A stretch of 64,000 nt of DNA from Tachypleus tridentatus (taxonomy: Eukaryota; Arthropoda; Merostomata; Xiphosura; Limulidae), in NCBI RefSeq assembly GCF_004210375.1, contig NC_134834.1:92880170-92944169 (forward strand). Reading direction: 5' to 3'. Made by a program: the position numbers and the translations under genes. Positions within the stretch are counted from its first letter, which is position 1; every line of letters starts with the position of its first letter. This document shows positions 26,901 to 41,900 of the stretch, piece after piece. The notes beneath the pieces were generated by a model. The model had not been told where the DNA came from and searched no databases. It saw only the letters and a program-made list of their open reading frames with translations.

Positions 26901-29900
26901 AAATAGAGAAATCATCTACTGGATAAACGTACGAACTGTATCTCAGGACGGCTGGTATCGGTATTAACACTGTTACTAATAAAGCAGAGAACAACGTTTC
27001 GACCATCCTAGTAAGTGTTAATACCCATACCAGTCGTACTAAGGAACATTTTCACTTCAAGTAGGTTTCTCGTCATCACGAAACATAAGAACTGTGTAAC
27101 AAAATCAAAATTTAGTTATATTTTTAATTATGCGCAAAGCTATACAAAGGGCTACCTGTGTTCTGCCCACCACAGTTATCGAAACCCGGTTTCTGGCAAC
27201 GTGAGACGAAACTTAGTCTAATATATCAGAGAACGTAAAAAAAAAATAACTATATATAATAATAACTGAAACTTAGTGTACTTCGTTAGATTATTGCGAA
27301 AAAGTAAAAATGTTCACTTGTGAAATTATTAGAATTAAAAATTAATAATAATAATAATAATTAAAAGTAAATACCAAGGACAATGAGTTTTATAATCCTT
27401 TGGTCTTCACCATATGTATTTTTCGCTAAACACGTAAACAGACCATTGTCACTACGGTCCACACCGTGAACTTGTATCTCCGACAACATTCCCCCTTCTG
27501 TAGTTCTGTCAAAGATCTGGTAGCTAGAGTATACGTAGGTGAAACTTTTGTTAAAACATTTCATTTGCTGCAAGCACTGATCGGTTTATTAATTACATAA
27601 AGCTGAAGTTATTATTGGTTAATACCTGAATTTACACAACTAGAAAAATGTTGCCTGTGATTTATATGTTCGTGACAGTTCGTTAGTTTCCCATCCCAAA
27701 CCGAAAGCTAACATTGTTTTAAAGATAACTTACCGAAAGTGCTAGGTGTTTGGGTTAAATATTATGTCTTTAACTGAAAGTCGATATTGTTTAGAGTTCA
27801 AGGTGATTTATTAGCACAATTCTAGAGTATATAGCGTGGAACTAAGAGTTGTTCAAAGTTTCAAGGTAACTGGTAAGTCTGCTAAAGCATGCCTACTGAT
27901 GTTTAACTTTAGATGTCTGACAATCAGAAGAGGGAAACACGTTTGTCCTTGGAAACCAGAACGTGTAGAAAGAATTTGAAAAAAAAAAACTTATTCAGAA
28001 TATGACATAGAAGTCGCAGTAACTTTATAAAACTGTCCTAAATTCCAAGCTTTCACGTGAAGCTTTCGACAACAGTTGACACAACTGCGAATTCAAGAAA
28101 ATAAGCGATAGTATTTACCGTTGAGAATCACGGACGTCATATTTATACTGTTTACAACCAATGGTGAAACTGACATTTTGGAAAAGGTGAAGCTCCCTCT
28201 TGCGATCGCTTTAACGTTCCAATCAGAAAACCGTGAAGTCTAACGACCTGAATCCCCAATTTGACCCCTGTTTATGTATTAGAATCTATTCGCAGAATGT
28301 TCATACTTTATAACACTATTGAAAAATATTGGTAAAAGGTTAGAAGTCGTTAATAACTAGCACATCCTATTTCTTTGTAACCAACAAAACCAGATAAGGT
28401 TGTTTAATAGTTATATTCTTCTGATAAATCCGTAGAAGATTTTACGAGAAAGTTTGTTTTCCTTATAGCAAAGCCACATAGGGCTATGTTGTTCAGCCCA
28501 CCGAGGGGAATCGAACCCCTGATTTTAGCGTTGTAAATCCGGAGACATACCGCTGTACTAGCGCGGAGCTTACAAGAAAGTAATTTATATTCAAACAAGT
28601 TTTTAAAAATAAAACCAAAGTTTGCACACACCTTATTGTAAGAAAGTTGAAACCTCAAGTTGTATAATTTGACGCCGAATGTTGACATTTCGTGTTTAAA
28701 ATCATCACCACAATTCACCAGTATACTTCTGTTCAGTTTTAATTAACCTTAAAAAAATTCAGTATCGGCATTAATTTGAATTTGCAATTTTTTCAGACAC
28801 CACAAGGCCTTACGAAATTTTGTTCGCATCTGCCACAAGTCAGTAAATTATAACCAAGTTTTCATTAATTCTAAGCCAATTCCATAACAAACACGGCAGT
28901 GAGATCTTTTTTTTTTTTTTATAGAAAAAATGATGAAAATTTGTAAAGTATTAACAGAGCTAAATAAAAAGATTCGACTCCCTACCGGCTAGTGTCCACT
29001 CTCGACAACCGAATATTATCTTTGTTCCAGGTAATGGTCATAGGGTTGTCACCACGCGCATCGCATTCCAACTTCGCAGAGTCTCCACGGTGGATTCTTT
29101 TGACGTCGAATTTTTCCTCAAATCTAGCAGGTACTATTAGAAAAACCATGTGAAAACTGACATCTAACTAATATTAAGCTTGCTTTAACACCACTTTTAA
29201 ATATTACAACACAAATTGTCCTATTTAAACGAATAACGGAAACATTAAATTACAATAATTTAATGCACAATGTTTATATACAACGGAAAATGGATTTGCT
29301 TTAATACACGTTTTAATAAACGTGTCGATAATAACGTAAATAACATGCTTTCCACCATGCGATATAAGTCTTCTTGAACAAAAGGCTGAATAAGTAATGC
29401 TAAATTAAGTATAGAATCGAGGCTTGCGGTTTAAAACACTCTTGTGTTGAACAGACTATTAAATGTTTACTAAATACCTGAGGCTTATACCACATAAATC
29501 CTGTCCTTTGCAATTGTCATTTCCACGTCAAAATGTCACAAAATCAAAATTTTTATTGTACAATTTGGTTGAAAACTATATTAAAGTAAACTGAGATTTA
29601 TATTAAGGCTTACTTAATTGTATTTCACTTAAATACTAAAGTGTTGTGTACCAGTATATATACAGTATCAAGATACATTTAGCTACATATATCAGAACAT
29701 ACATTTCTGAAAACTTAAATTTCACTTACAAAAATTTAACTATAAATTAATTACAGCATTCTTTGTTCTTTGCATTTTTTTAAACTTGATACTTTTGTTG
29801 TTAATTACAACAATACTTCTCAATATACAGTAAACAAATTGAACCCTTGTTTCCAATTCCAAGGCGACGTTTTGAGCAGACGCTTTTCTTAAGTCTAACT

Positions 29901-32900
29901 TAAGTAACTTTAGAGCTACTGATCGATAAATAGAAATAACTTTTATAAGATCGTCTGTTTTTTTATTAAGTTATAGCGTGACAATTTGATTTTAATCTAG
30001 ATGAATGTTGAACATGCATTGGATTAACAAATTGCTTAAAAGATAATGGATCACCAATTCTTAATATTTCGCGATAAGAAAATCGATTGATATAATAATT
30101 ATGTATACAGTAGTTTGCAAGAACACTTTAATACAGAATATTCCATATAAATGCTGCTCGGGAGTGTCGTTTCTTCTTAACAGTTTTCACCTGTATACTT
30201 AATTTACATTGTAATTACTCACGGATTAGAGCCCATTAATGAGTGGCTTTTTTAATATAATTTTTGCTCTACCACAGAAATAAGGAATAGAGTATTTTTT
30301 GTCTTGCAACAGGTACGACTCACCATTTTAAGGCACTCTTGATTTCAGAGAATTGAACACACAATAAATAAATAGCAATTTTTTAAACAATGGTTTGTTG
30401 ATTATTCAACACACACCCCACTGCTATAGAAAGTAACACCGAATAATAATCCGCCGCACATAGATCAAGGACTTAGTTTTCTCACACCTTCCTACATCCA
30501 TGCCCCGCCCAACTATTTACTAGTCAACCGGTAAACTATATACGAATTTACAAAACGATCTGCGAGTTCCCAGTGTTTCTTGTGCAATTAAGAAACCTGA
30601 TCACGAAGTCTTTATGTGTTTACTTTAGCGTAACGTAGCACAATGAGCTATTGTTCAGTCTCCTATGCAGGGAATAAACTCCGAATTTTGGTATTACAAG
30701 CCTTTTACAGCTTACTGGTGAACCATCGACAAGTAGTAATTACTGAAGTAATTACAGGAAGTTATAGGACATAACTACTAACAATGTTATTTGCAAGTTT
30801 ATGTACATTATATAATTTTCTTCTCAACGAATAATGTGGTAACAGTTGTAATTAGCTGAATAATTAATGTTATTATTATTTTATATCAGGTACGTTATAG
30901 CACTGAATGCTACTTATATGCGAACGTGCACGTTTATTTCTGTGAGGAAAAAAAACCAACATACAAAGTTATTAAATAATATTTATTCGTAAAACCCACA
31001 CACTATACGTTATGAAATTGCAAAGAACAAGTAAAATATTTAGATGGATTAATAACAGAAATAATAATGCGAACGAGAGTTAACGAATAGAAAACGACTG
31101 ACGTATAAAAATATGAGCTGGGGCCTATTTAAGGAAGAATGGAAACCTTTTCATACGACCCTAATTTAAACAAGTTAGACTGGTTTGTTTTGAATTTTGT
31201 GCAAAGCTACACGAGGGCTATCTGCGCTAGCCGTCCCTAATTTAGCTGTGTAAACTAGAGGGAAGGCAGAAAGTCATCATTAACCACCGTCTACTCTAAG
31301 GCTGCTATTTTACCAACGAATAATGGGATTGACCGTCACATTATAATGCCTCCACAGTTGAAAGGGCAAGCATGTTTGTTGTGATGGGGATTCGAACCTG
31401 CGACCCTCAGATTAGGGGTCAAGCGTCCAAACCACCTGGCCATGCTGAGCCAATACTTGGATTGTTTCCTAGTTTATTAAGATGTAGTCACATTATTTTA
31501 GTGTTTTATGAATTTTAAACTTTACAGAATAAACCTTTCACAATGAAAGCAGTAAAACAGAGATGTTAATCTCACGTAACGTGTTCATGATAAGCACTCT
31601 TTTGAACTTACAGCCTCTCGTGCAACCTCTTGTCAGTCATGTGTATAAAGATGAACAAGTAATATTACATCACAATATTTTTATAACGTAAAAACGGACC
31701 TCAACTGTATTAAAGGTCCTGAAGATGGAAGACAGGGTGTTTTTTAACCGTTGTCACTTCAGCGAATCTTTTTCCATTAATTTCTGATACAACCATTTTC
31801 ACCCTTGTTACATCATCAATACACTGTCTAAATCACAATATTAAGAATTTCAGACACCCATGTGCCTTATAATTTAGATCCAAATCCAACACGTGACACG
31901 TCAACTATTAGGCTACACCCAGTACATTCTCATCAACTTCTACTGAAACTGTAGAGGGAAGAACTATCGTTATAAAGTTCGAGGCAAAAGAAACATCACA
32001 TTTAATATTGTGTTTACTTCACATATGTGTGTCTGTTCAAATGGATGGGTGATTAACCAACTTTACAACATAAAATTCTAAAACAATGTGAAAATGAACT
32101 GCCTGTAAACTTGCGTTTTATATTGAACCATCTATTGAATGTGACACTGAAGATAAAATTTGTTAACTGAACAAACAATATCCATTTTGTTACGATACGC
32201 ATTGCTGATATTTCTTCTCAAACGCACGTTCAATGCTGCACGTGACACTGCGAAACCCTTTAGCTTATAATTCGTATTGCTGTCATTTGCATATATATAT
32301 ATATATATATATTCAAATATGATCCGCACTGTTTGTTTTTGGACCTTTAACAAAAATTCAACAAACAATGCCTGTAAGTGAATAGGCCTACTTACTCACT
32401 TTCTGTGAGATTGGACTATTGGCCTTTGTATTAAGTTTTCATGCTTTGAAGTAAGTTATTAAATAAAAATATGTACATACATTAGTACGGTTAGTGTTTC
32501 TGACTTTTGATTTTCTTTAAAAATACTTCTTTAAAACAAATAAAGTATTTATCTATTTTAAAGACAGTTATGCATTATGAATAATTTTTGGTTAATGTAA
32601 TTTTTTCTACCATTTTGCTGTGTTGGAATTACAAACAATATTAATGTACTTTCTTCTACCATTGTGCTGTGTTGGATTTACAAAAGCATATTTAACAATA
32701 ATACCACAGTTTTTAGCATTCACTTAAGAGTTATATTAATAAAAAATAATAATACTGTAAATGGAAAAATGAAATCTTTTATTCATGTCTTATAAAATAC
32801 TTAAATAAGCTTTCTACATAAATTTTATCACACTATCTTTCGACGTTTTCTGTTCAGTCAAAAACATGCATAGTAATTACCTCTATACATTCAAAAACAA

Positions 32901-35900
32901 GTACATTAATTGTGGTCTTGAATTAGCAACAAGGTGTGTGCCAACAGTAAGTGGCCTTGTAGACGAAACATTTGCAACCTTTTCCATCTTACAAGTTAAA
33001 ATTTTCTCTAGATATGATGAAGTGACCATTGAAAGATTTGTTCTACTTTGATGGCTTGTCTGAGCACGAAACAAACCTCTCCGAAGTTCACGGCCAGTTT
33101 GACCACAGTCAGTCATATTCCAATAGGTACAACTAATCTTACCATAAAGTGAGAGTGTTATCATTTTCGTGACATCACTTCCAATTCCGTTACTTCCTGA
33201 GCATTTATACTTTCCAGTGTCTTCTTCTTGAACACTGGTAATGACGAGAGATCCATTTGTCGCAACTTGGAAATGTTCTTTAAAAGTCACCGACTTGGCT
33301 TCCTCTGACCCTGAATACGAATAAATTGTATAAGAGATAATTTTTACTAAATACTTAAAACTTAAACGAACATAACGGATATTTAAATTATCACCGTTTA
33401 CCTAAAGTTTACAACTTACCAGTCGTCGGGTGAAATGTCCAGCTTACAATTGGTTTAGGATGTCCTCCAACAATGCAATCTAACGTTACACTGTTCCCAA
33501 GAGAAACCGAGACACTGGTTGGTTCCCTGATCCACTTAGGGGCAACTATAATTGAAGTAAAACAATATAAACATTTTACAGATTTCGTCTGTTTAAAGTC
33601 AAATTGAGGATAATTATTACTTTCTAAACATAAAACAACTTTTCGAATAAATTGTTAAGTTCCAACTCTCTATCATACAAGTTTATTTTTGCCATCTTAT
33701 AAACTGATACGAAATATATATATGTCTTTAAATCATGCCATTAAAAATGATTCTTCTTTCCTTATCAAAGTCGTTTTCTCTCAGTGGTGTAATAAACTGA
33801 TGTTGTTCTCATTGCCCGTAATCTACCCAATAAGGGTTGAAATAATCGAGAAAATATTCATAATCGTTTCACATTAGCGCATAACGCACTGTTAGGTCCA
33901 ATATTTAAGTGTTAAGACCAATGAGGATAATTAAGTGTTAAAACCAATGAGGATAATTAAGTGTTAAGACCAATGAGGATAATTAAGTGTTAAGACCAAT
34001 GAGGATAATTAAGTGTTAAGACCAATGAGGCAAAGGTATGTTTTTGAACAAATATGATATAATGTTGGAATACCAACATCTGTAAATTTCGTGGAAATAT
34101 CGAGGAATGGTCAAAATATGTGTATTTATTTGTGAAAACTTAGGCCTAATCTTTATATTCCACAGAAAAAGGCTTTGATCGTCAGTATGTAACCACCTTC
34201 AGCAGTTCCGAAAACTGATTTGATAGAATAAAAACATTCCTCCTTCTCGTCATTACACTGTAAATTATTACAACAATATCGATAAAAAACCGAATTATCA
34301 TTTATCCATAACAACTCGTTTGGGAAGAGGTGACGGTGTCGTTTTAAATTGGATATATAATCGTTTGAATGTAAACTAATTTGGTGGAATAAACGTGGTA
34401 CGTCAAACTGATGGGAACTGTTATTCATAGCACATGCCCTATTCATATAATAATTACGGTAATGCTACTGTAATTATTTGATGAAATAAATGTGGTATGA
34501 TAAGTAGTTGGTAAATATCAATATTCATAGCACGTGACCTTTTAACAAAATGAAGGAGTTCCTACTTTTATATTTACTGGTCTTATTAGATCAAACTGTT
34601 TATACATTACGATGTGATACGTCCATCAATAAAACTTCAAAATGATGCTGATTTATGACACAAATATAGTTGTATACAAATTCGTTATCAGGTGTTGAGA
34701 ACTGTCCAGGAGATAGTGTGACGCAGTCTGTATTCATCCTCCAACAGGAACGTTTTACAGTTGTCATTAAGATAAATTAAAGCCACGTGTTCACGTGTCA
34801 AATGACGCCATTTCATTAAAACATTCTCCAATTATGGCGTTACACGTTTATCATATTTATAATAAAGAAAAAAGAAAGACAATACTTAAGGGTTTGGAGA
34901 AAATAGAATCAGTTTACCACATACAAAAATTCCGTAAATTTTAGTCAAATAATTTCGAAGTTTACGTAAACAAATCTCTTATTCCTACTGTCAGTTATTA
35001 CGTCACACAAGTTTCCTCTTCCGGCTTATAAAGCTTTAGTTTATTCTGGTATTTTCACACAAACTGTGTAAACAATATCCACCTGCGCATAGTTGTCCCC
35101 AATTTTAAACCGATGGACTAGAAAGAAGACACATAGTCAGCAGTCCTCCCCAGAGGTTTTGGTTATTCCTATTTGAACCACAACCCAAAGTGGGTATCAC
35201 GTTTTCGTGGCAGCAGAACGTGGATTGTTTCTTTGTTTGTTTTTTGGAATTTCGCACAAAGCTACTCGAGGGCTATCTGTGCTAGCCGTCCCTAATTTAG
35301 CAGCGTAAGACTAGAGGGAAGGCAGCTAGTCATCATCACCCACCGCCAACTCTTGGACTACTCTTTTACCAACGAATAGTGGGATTGACCGTCACATTAT
35401 AACGCCCCCACGGCTGAAAGGGCGAGAATGTTTGGCGCGACGGGGATGCGAACCCGCGACCCTCAGAATACGAGTCGCACGCCTTAACACGCTTGGCCAT
35501 GCCGAGCCTACAGAACGTGGAACATGAATCTTTGTATTTACAAAAAGAGAGCACAAGTACATACATATACAGAGCTATGTTTCCTGAGATGTATTCGTTT
35601 ATCTTATATTTTTAAAGTAATAAATACAAGTCCCCCCCTCCACTAAGTAATTCTGATTATTCTGAAGTGCAAGTTTTGGAAAAAAATGAATTATTCTAAA
35701 CTGTATAGTAAGACAACACCGACAGTTTTTGGTTTAGCGTGAACTGGAAGATAGACTTTTGTTCTGTGCACATCACTGCAGAAGAGTAGAGGTGCGCATT
35801 TTAACAACAATTAACAGTTTAGAAAACAACTTCAGTAATTAACTACAAATTTTAATTTACGGTAAATATTGTAACATCAGTCACTTTTAATTGTCGAAAT

Positions 35901-38900
35901 AAATAAAATATTTTAAGGGTTCATACCATGTAAAGAGAAACATAATGAACATAAAATGATCAAAGATATAAACTTCGTTACACGTACAAAGAAGTCACAG
36001 GTGCTTTTGAAACTACCAAATACCCTCGTTCTAATAATCTGAGTTGTTACAATTCAAGTTTCAAACTTAATCGACCTGCAACAAAAGTAGGGAAACACTG
36101 AGGTGGTAGTGACGTATGCCACATTCAAGACATATTCTGATGATTCATTGTAGACTACTTACTTTAAGAGATTCACCAACACATGAATGAATAATGTTCT
36201 CTGTCATAATTCAATTTCTATTAATTATCACTTTTTACTTTCTAAACTACTCTGCCATATGTAGCTAGTATTCGTTAGTTAATTTTCATGGATTAACTCC
36301 CTGTCAAGCGATACTGCACATATGCAACTAGTAAAACAGCAACCCGAAGAGTCGTGTATACCAAACATAGGGCATAATACGTTATAACGTGAACAGTGGT
36401 CCTTGTATAACCTCATTATTTTAATTCTGCGTTACTGGTGCCTGTTGTGAACAATACATTTGGTAGGAAATTACAAAGCTCACCTGGTATACTGAGTGAT
36501 GTGGTGAACTGATCAGAACCATGGTGATTTCTCACGATACAGGTGTAATTTCCAATATCCTTCTCTCCAATAGAACTCACTTTCAACAGAGAATAATCCT
36601 CAAATGTCTTTATGTCCACCAGAGAGCGCTTCATCAGTGGGTGCCCGTCTTTCAGCCACTGAAATTCTAATGGTCGTTCACCTTCTGTTGGTGTACAAAT
36701 TGCTTTTACAGTCTGGCCTTCATGCAATGTTTTGGGAAAAGTAAAAGGTTGAAGCTTTGGTGCACCTGTAATGAAGTGTATAACTAATTGATTTATTGAT
36801 ACCTAACTTAAATCTCACTACGTCAAAAACAGGCGTAGCTAAACTACACACGTCTTAAGTACCCACGATATGTTATGCCTTTATAGCATACATATATTTT
36901 TATTCACTTAATATCTAATCATATACCTGGATTTTCACACCACCTTTATCAGAAGTTAAAAACTACAGTAGTTTTACTCTACAACTACCTGCTAATTTTT
37001 ATGTCACACATATCTGGTCTACTTTCAAAAGGTCTTAACTGTGAACGTTTCTAGAACTTGTGACTGTCTTAAAATATCACATGTTCTAATATTTTTATTA
37101 AATTATTTCGTTTTCAGATACCTTACAGGTGTATACACGCTAGTAAAAAAAAACAGAAAATAAAACCTACTTGTTCCATTCACGAGTGATGCCAGAGACA
37201 GCAGGCATACGATAAAAAACGGTGTTACATCCATCCCAGCACGGTTTTCAAACTTCTTAGGAAACGGGACGAACGTAATATTTTACCGTCAGCTTGCACG
37301 AGTTTCCACGGTGAACTGGATTAGATATAGCCTAATGGTTGAGTTTTCGGCTTTGTGAAATAATGACCAATGTACAACTAGTAACTATTTAGGGCAGATG
37401 TTGCAAACTTCAGGTTTGATACTTGGCTTATTTCACAATTAAGCTGAGAAAATAAAACTCGGCAACAATCGAATGGTAGAGAATGGAGGGATGAGCAAAA
37501 CTGTCATGAGTGTCAACCGTGGAACAGCAGCGCCACTCTAGTTTGCCTGCTATAATAATGTATTTTGTAAAGACGACACTCAAGTCATATTAATATTAAT
37601 TCTAACATTACATAATACTCGTGTTAAATGATTTATTAAAATTTTGCTCAAATTGTGTCTTTAAAATGACAGGAACCACGCGTGTGTAATGTTTTGTAAA
37701 TTACTGAATTAATAAAAATAATTCGTATACTATATTTTGCTGTTTCTTTAAATACACGTTAAATTTATGTCGCATTCTGCTTGTTCCTATATGCATATAA
37801 AATAATACAAGACACTTGATCATTATGACGTCATTAAATGTCGAAAACTATGGTATGAATCTTTTAGTTTTGTACCACGGTAACGACGTAAGGATGCTTA
37901 CTTGTTTAGCATCTTCAAGTGATAAAAAAAGCATCTGTATAAGTTAATAAAATGATGTAAAAGAAGTTTCTATATAACACATTTACTGAAGTAAAACAGG
38001 TTTCTATATAACACATTTACCAATCTAAAAGAGGTGTGTATTTCAACATAAATACCAACACTAGTACAGTTTATTTATTGTTGTCCACACAGTATATAAT
38101 TATTCGAATATAAGTGAAAGAAGGCTCAACGTTCCATAGAAAATCACAATTTCACCTCTTACAGTCAGCAATACAGTTTTATCAATATCTCTTCCAACTC
38201 CGGTCGATGCGTGGCATGAGTAATAACCAGCATCTTCAGCCCGAGCGTTGCTGATGGTAAGAGCGCCATCTGGATATATTTTGCTTCTAGTTTCAGGTAA
38301 CCCTATAATGTCCGAATCTGAACCACCCCCTGCAAAATAAAATAACATAAAATGACACGAATCATTTTTAGTAAGCTTTAAAACACTAACGCAGGTTATT
38401 ATACATAATATACAAATAAATACTGAGGATTTTTAGATCACTTCTTACAGATATATTATATACTAAATTGTAATTTAACTCAAAGGAATCTTAAGTTTAT
38501 TAATTTGTATTTCTTTCGTATCTTCCAGTTTTTAGACCTTATTATAAAATGGTAAAACACAAATTTTATTTTAATTTAGTACATCTTGGATAGGAAATTG
38601 GTTTCATTAAGATATATTTTACATTTGATACACATTTATAGAAATATCACTGATACACAGGACTAAATTGTGCTATTTACATGATTTAGCTACTTAATTT
38701 GGACAACTTTGAACTGAAGATTTTCTTGTTTTTTGAATAACGTAAAAACTTCTCACAATCAATAAGAAAATAAATACGGAGCAACAAATATCTGACACTT
38801 ATTTATTTACATGACAACACTGAAACGAACAGCAACATCATGGAGGCAAAATTATTTAGACTTAAAGAGTAACAACTCCCTGAAAACTCATTTGTTACAT

Positions 38901-41900
38901 GAAAAATAGACTGTTACAGCGTGATTCCTGAAGAAATGAAATTATACAGAAAATGGATTAGATGAATATTTCAGTTTACCCAAATCATACAATTTCTCAA
39001 AGGTCTGAAACCAGTTAATGAAAGAAAGAAAATATTTAGCTTTCGGTTAAGTCAGCTTAATGTGTGGATTTAGGACTAACCTAAATCACTTTGGCTGACC
39101 GAATATAGCGAGATATTGAATTTACTGTCAAAAGCAACGTTAACAGACAGGGCAACCAACTGATGAAACAATGCATTCTCATAGTTATAAGTAAGCACAA
39201 TATATCTAAATAGCCATATTTATTATTGGAATTATTTCTATTTTTGATCTAATCAAGTAGCTATCTTTTGTTAGAAGTCAATATCAACTCAATAGGGATT
39301 AGAAAGTCATATATTATTTACCTAATACTAAACGAAAAGTAAGGGCCAATATCATCAAATTCATTAATAAAATTAATTAATCGATAGGTTAAACTTACTT
39401 GAGTATCTTTTCCACTGTATAACCGGTTTCGGGTATCCTAGAGCGGCGCAGTTGAAGATAGCCTTTTCTCCAATGCTAACAGTAACATCTTGAGGCTCGT
39501 GACTCCAGCGGGGAGGGCCTTGAGGTGAACACAACATAAATACAGTTAACTAAACTCAAAACAAACGAACATAAAACTGTAAGAACGTCAGTGGCTAGCC
39601 AATGTATACTGCTGTTAGTAATTAGGCACAAATCTACACAATGGACTATCTGTGCTCTGTCCACCACGGGTATCAAACCCGGAATCTAGCATTGTAAGTC
39701 CGCAGACATACAGCTGTGCTCCTGATAGCAGACAATGTTGAGCTATAAGGACTTCTAGAGAAACATTATGAATGTTTCTCTAAAATAAACGTAAGAATAT
39801 TTAACATCCATAGCATAAAATTATGAAAAACAAATATAATTATTTACAAAAGAAAAAAAAAAGACAAATTTATAACAAACAGTTGTTATTAAATGACTAG
39901 CTCATGATATCATTGGTCAGAGTCTTCAAGAAATTATATAGATAAAAAGTTTAATACAAAAAAAATCAAAATAATACTGTAAAAGACATATTTCAGCACG
40001 TTAAATATAAGATTTATTTAAGAAGTAACTATTTTACTTCATAACTTACTCTTCTCTGTGGCATTGATATTAGATGAGAATCAGTTAATGATTCTGTGAA
40101 AAACTTAACATAACCTACTGTTTCTATTATGGAATTAATCACATAATGGGCGAAATTTAGAGATTTTTAGAAGAAATAAAAAAGGGGGCTTTTCCTCAAC
40201 AAAATATTTTTGTAAATAGCGATTTTGATCTCTTTTTACCACAGGGTTACAGACACGACAAAATAATTATCTGAAATACATAGCTTTGTAAATCAAAACA
40301 GACAGAAAATGGCGTCTTACCTTTCACTAATAACTCAGATGAAAAGCTGTCTTTTCCTTCCGGATTTGTTGCTACACAGGTATAGTTTCCAATGTCATTT
40401 ACATTCACTTTGTTTATCATTAGAACTGAGAGCCTTCCAATGGTGTGAACTGTCCAATGACTTTGTGGCTGAATGGAATTTCCGTTTCTAAGCCAACTAA
40501 ATTTTACTGGATCATCACCTTCTTCCAAACCACAGGTAACTTGTATTGTTTTTCCTTCTTCTGTTACTTCCGGAAAATAAAATGGCTGGATTTTGACCGG
40601 AACTAAGGGGAAAATATTTCAGTATACTCGTATTTGCTAATGAAAATTCAGATTTTGACCGGAAATAAGGGGGAAATATTTCAGTATACTCGTGTTTGCC
40701 GATGAAAATTCAGATTTTGACCGGAACTAGGGGGAAATATTTCAGTATACTCGTATTTGCTAATGAAAATTCAGATTTTGACCGGAACTAAGGGGAAATA
40801 TTTCAGAATACTCGTATTTGCTAATGAAAATTCAGTTAGAAAAAATAAAAAAACGCTTTAACTAAGAGAAAGAAACAGCTACAGTGGACTAGACAATTAT
40901 ATAATTTAATAATATTAATTAGAAGAAGTGCATGGTCAGTTTAACCAATTCTTAGCTCCTTAAATAATAAGTAAAACATGCAAGTTTTATGAATAACCGG
41001 ACTACTACAAACAAGTGTTTGGGGAAAACATTCATAATTTGTTTGTTATTTGAATTTCGCACAAAGCTACACGAGAGCTATCTGCGCTAGCCGCCTCTAA
41101 TTTAGCAGTGTAAGACTAGAGGGAAGGCAGTTAGTCATCACCACCCACCGCCAACTCTTGGGCTACTTCAGCGAATAGTTGGATTGATCGTCAATTTCTA
41201 ACGCCCTTACAGGGAAGGCAGTTAGTCATCACCACCCACCGCCAACTCTTGGGCTACTCCAGCGAATAGTTGGATTGATCGTCAATCTCTAACGCACTTA
41301 CAGCTGAAAGGTCGAGCATGTGTGGCGCGACGGGGTTTAGAACTCGCGATCCTCAGAGTGAGAGTTGAGTGCTCTAAACACTTGTCCGTGCCGGACGTTG
41401 ACATGTGTTCAAGTTTATTTAAACAGAAATTTAGAATTGTCACTAGTAGTACCTTGTAATTTTGTTATAAAGGAACTATGCACGTTGGATCAAAATAAAT
41501 ACATAACTATAATAATAAAAAACTTGTACAACTATTTACGAAAATTGCATTCCGTTCATATCATTTATCTGATACTTGAAAATCAAAACAGATATTTCAA
41601 TAAATATATTAAAATTATTTTCATGAGATTTTTTTTTAATCTGGGAAGCAGAAATAAAAGGGTAGGAAAGACCAAATCATTAGATTTCTCAAAGAACGTT
41701 TTGATTTTGTTAATCAAATTTTATTAATATATATCTAACATAACACATATTAACTATACAAGATGAAGATAATTATTAAAAATATTAAACATAATACCCG
41801 ACTTTCAATGTGTTAGGTATAGTGGACAAGTTACACGTATTTATACTATCTAAAAATAGTGCACCAAAAACAGAGGGCGCTTTAAGGGCTGTCGTATTAA

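Larger units (their letters stand above)
29134..33142 (-). other. 4.0-kb intron between the variable cassettes and constant Ig3
   Basis: No exon-like Ig sequence was seen here on either strand. It contains one full SINE (31182-31452), a degenerate tRNA-like fragment near 30640-30722 and an AT microsatellite at 32291-32312. All cassette F transcripts must remove it, and upstream cassettes remove more. Confidence 0.7.
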
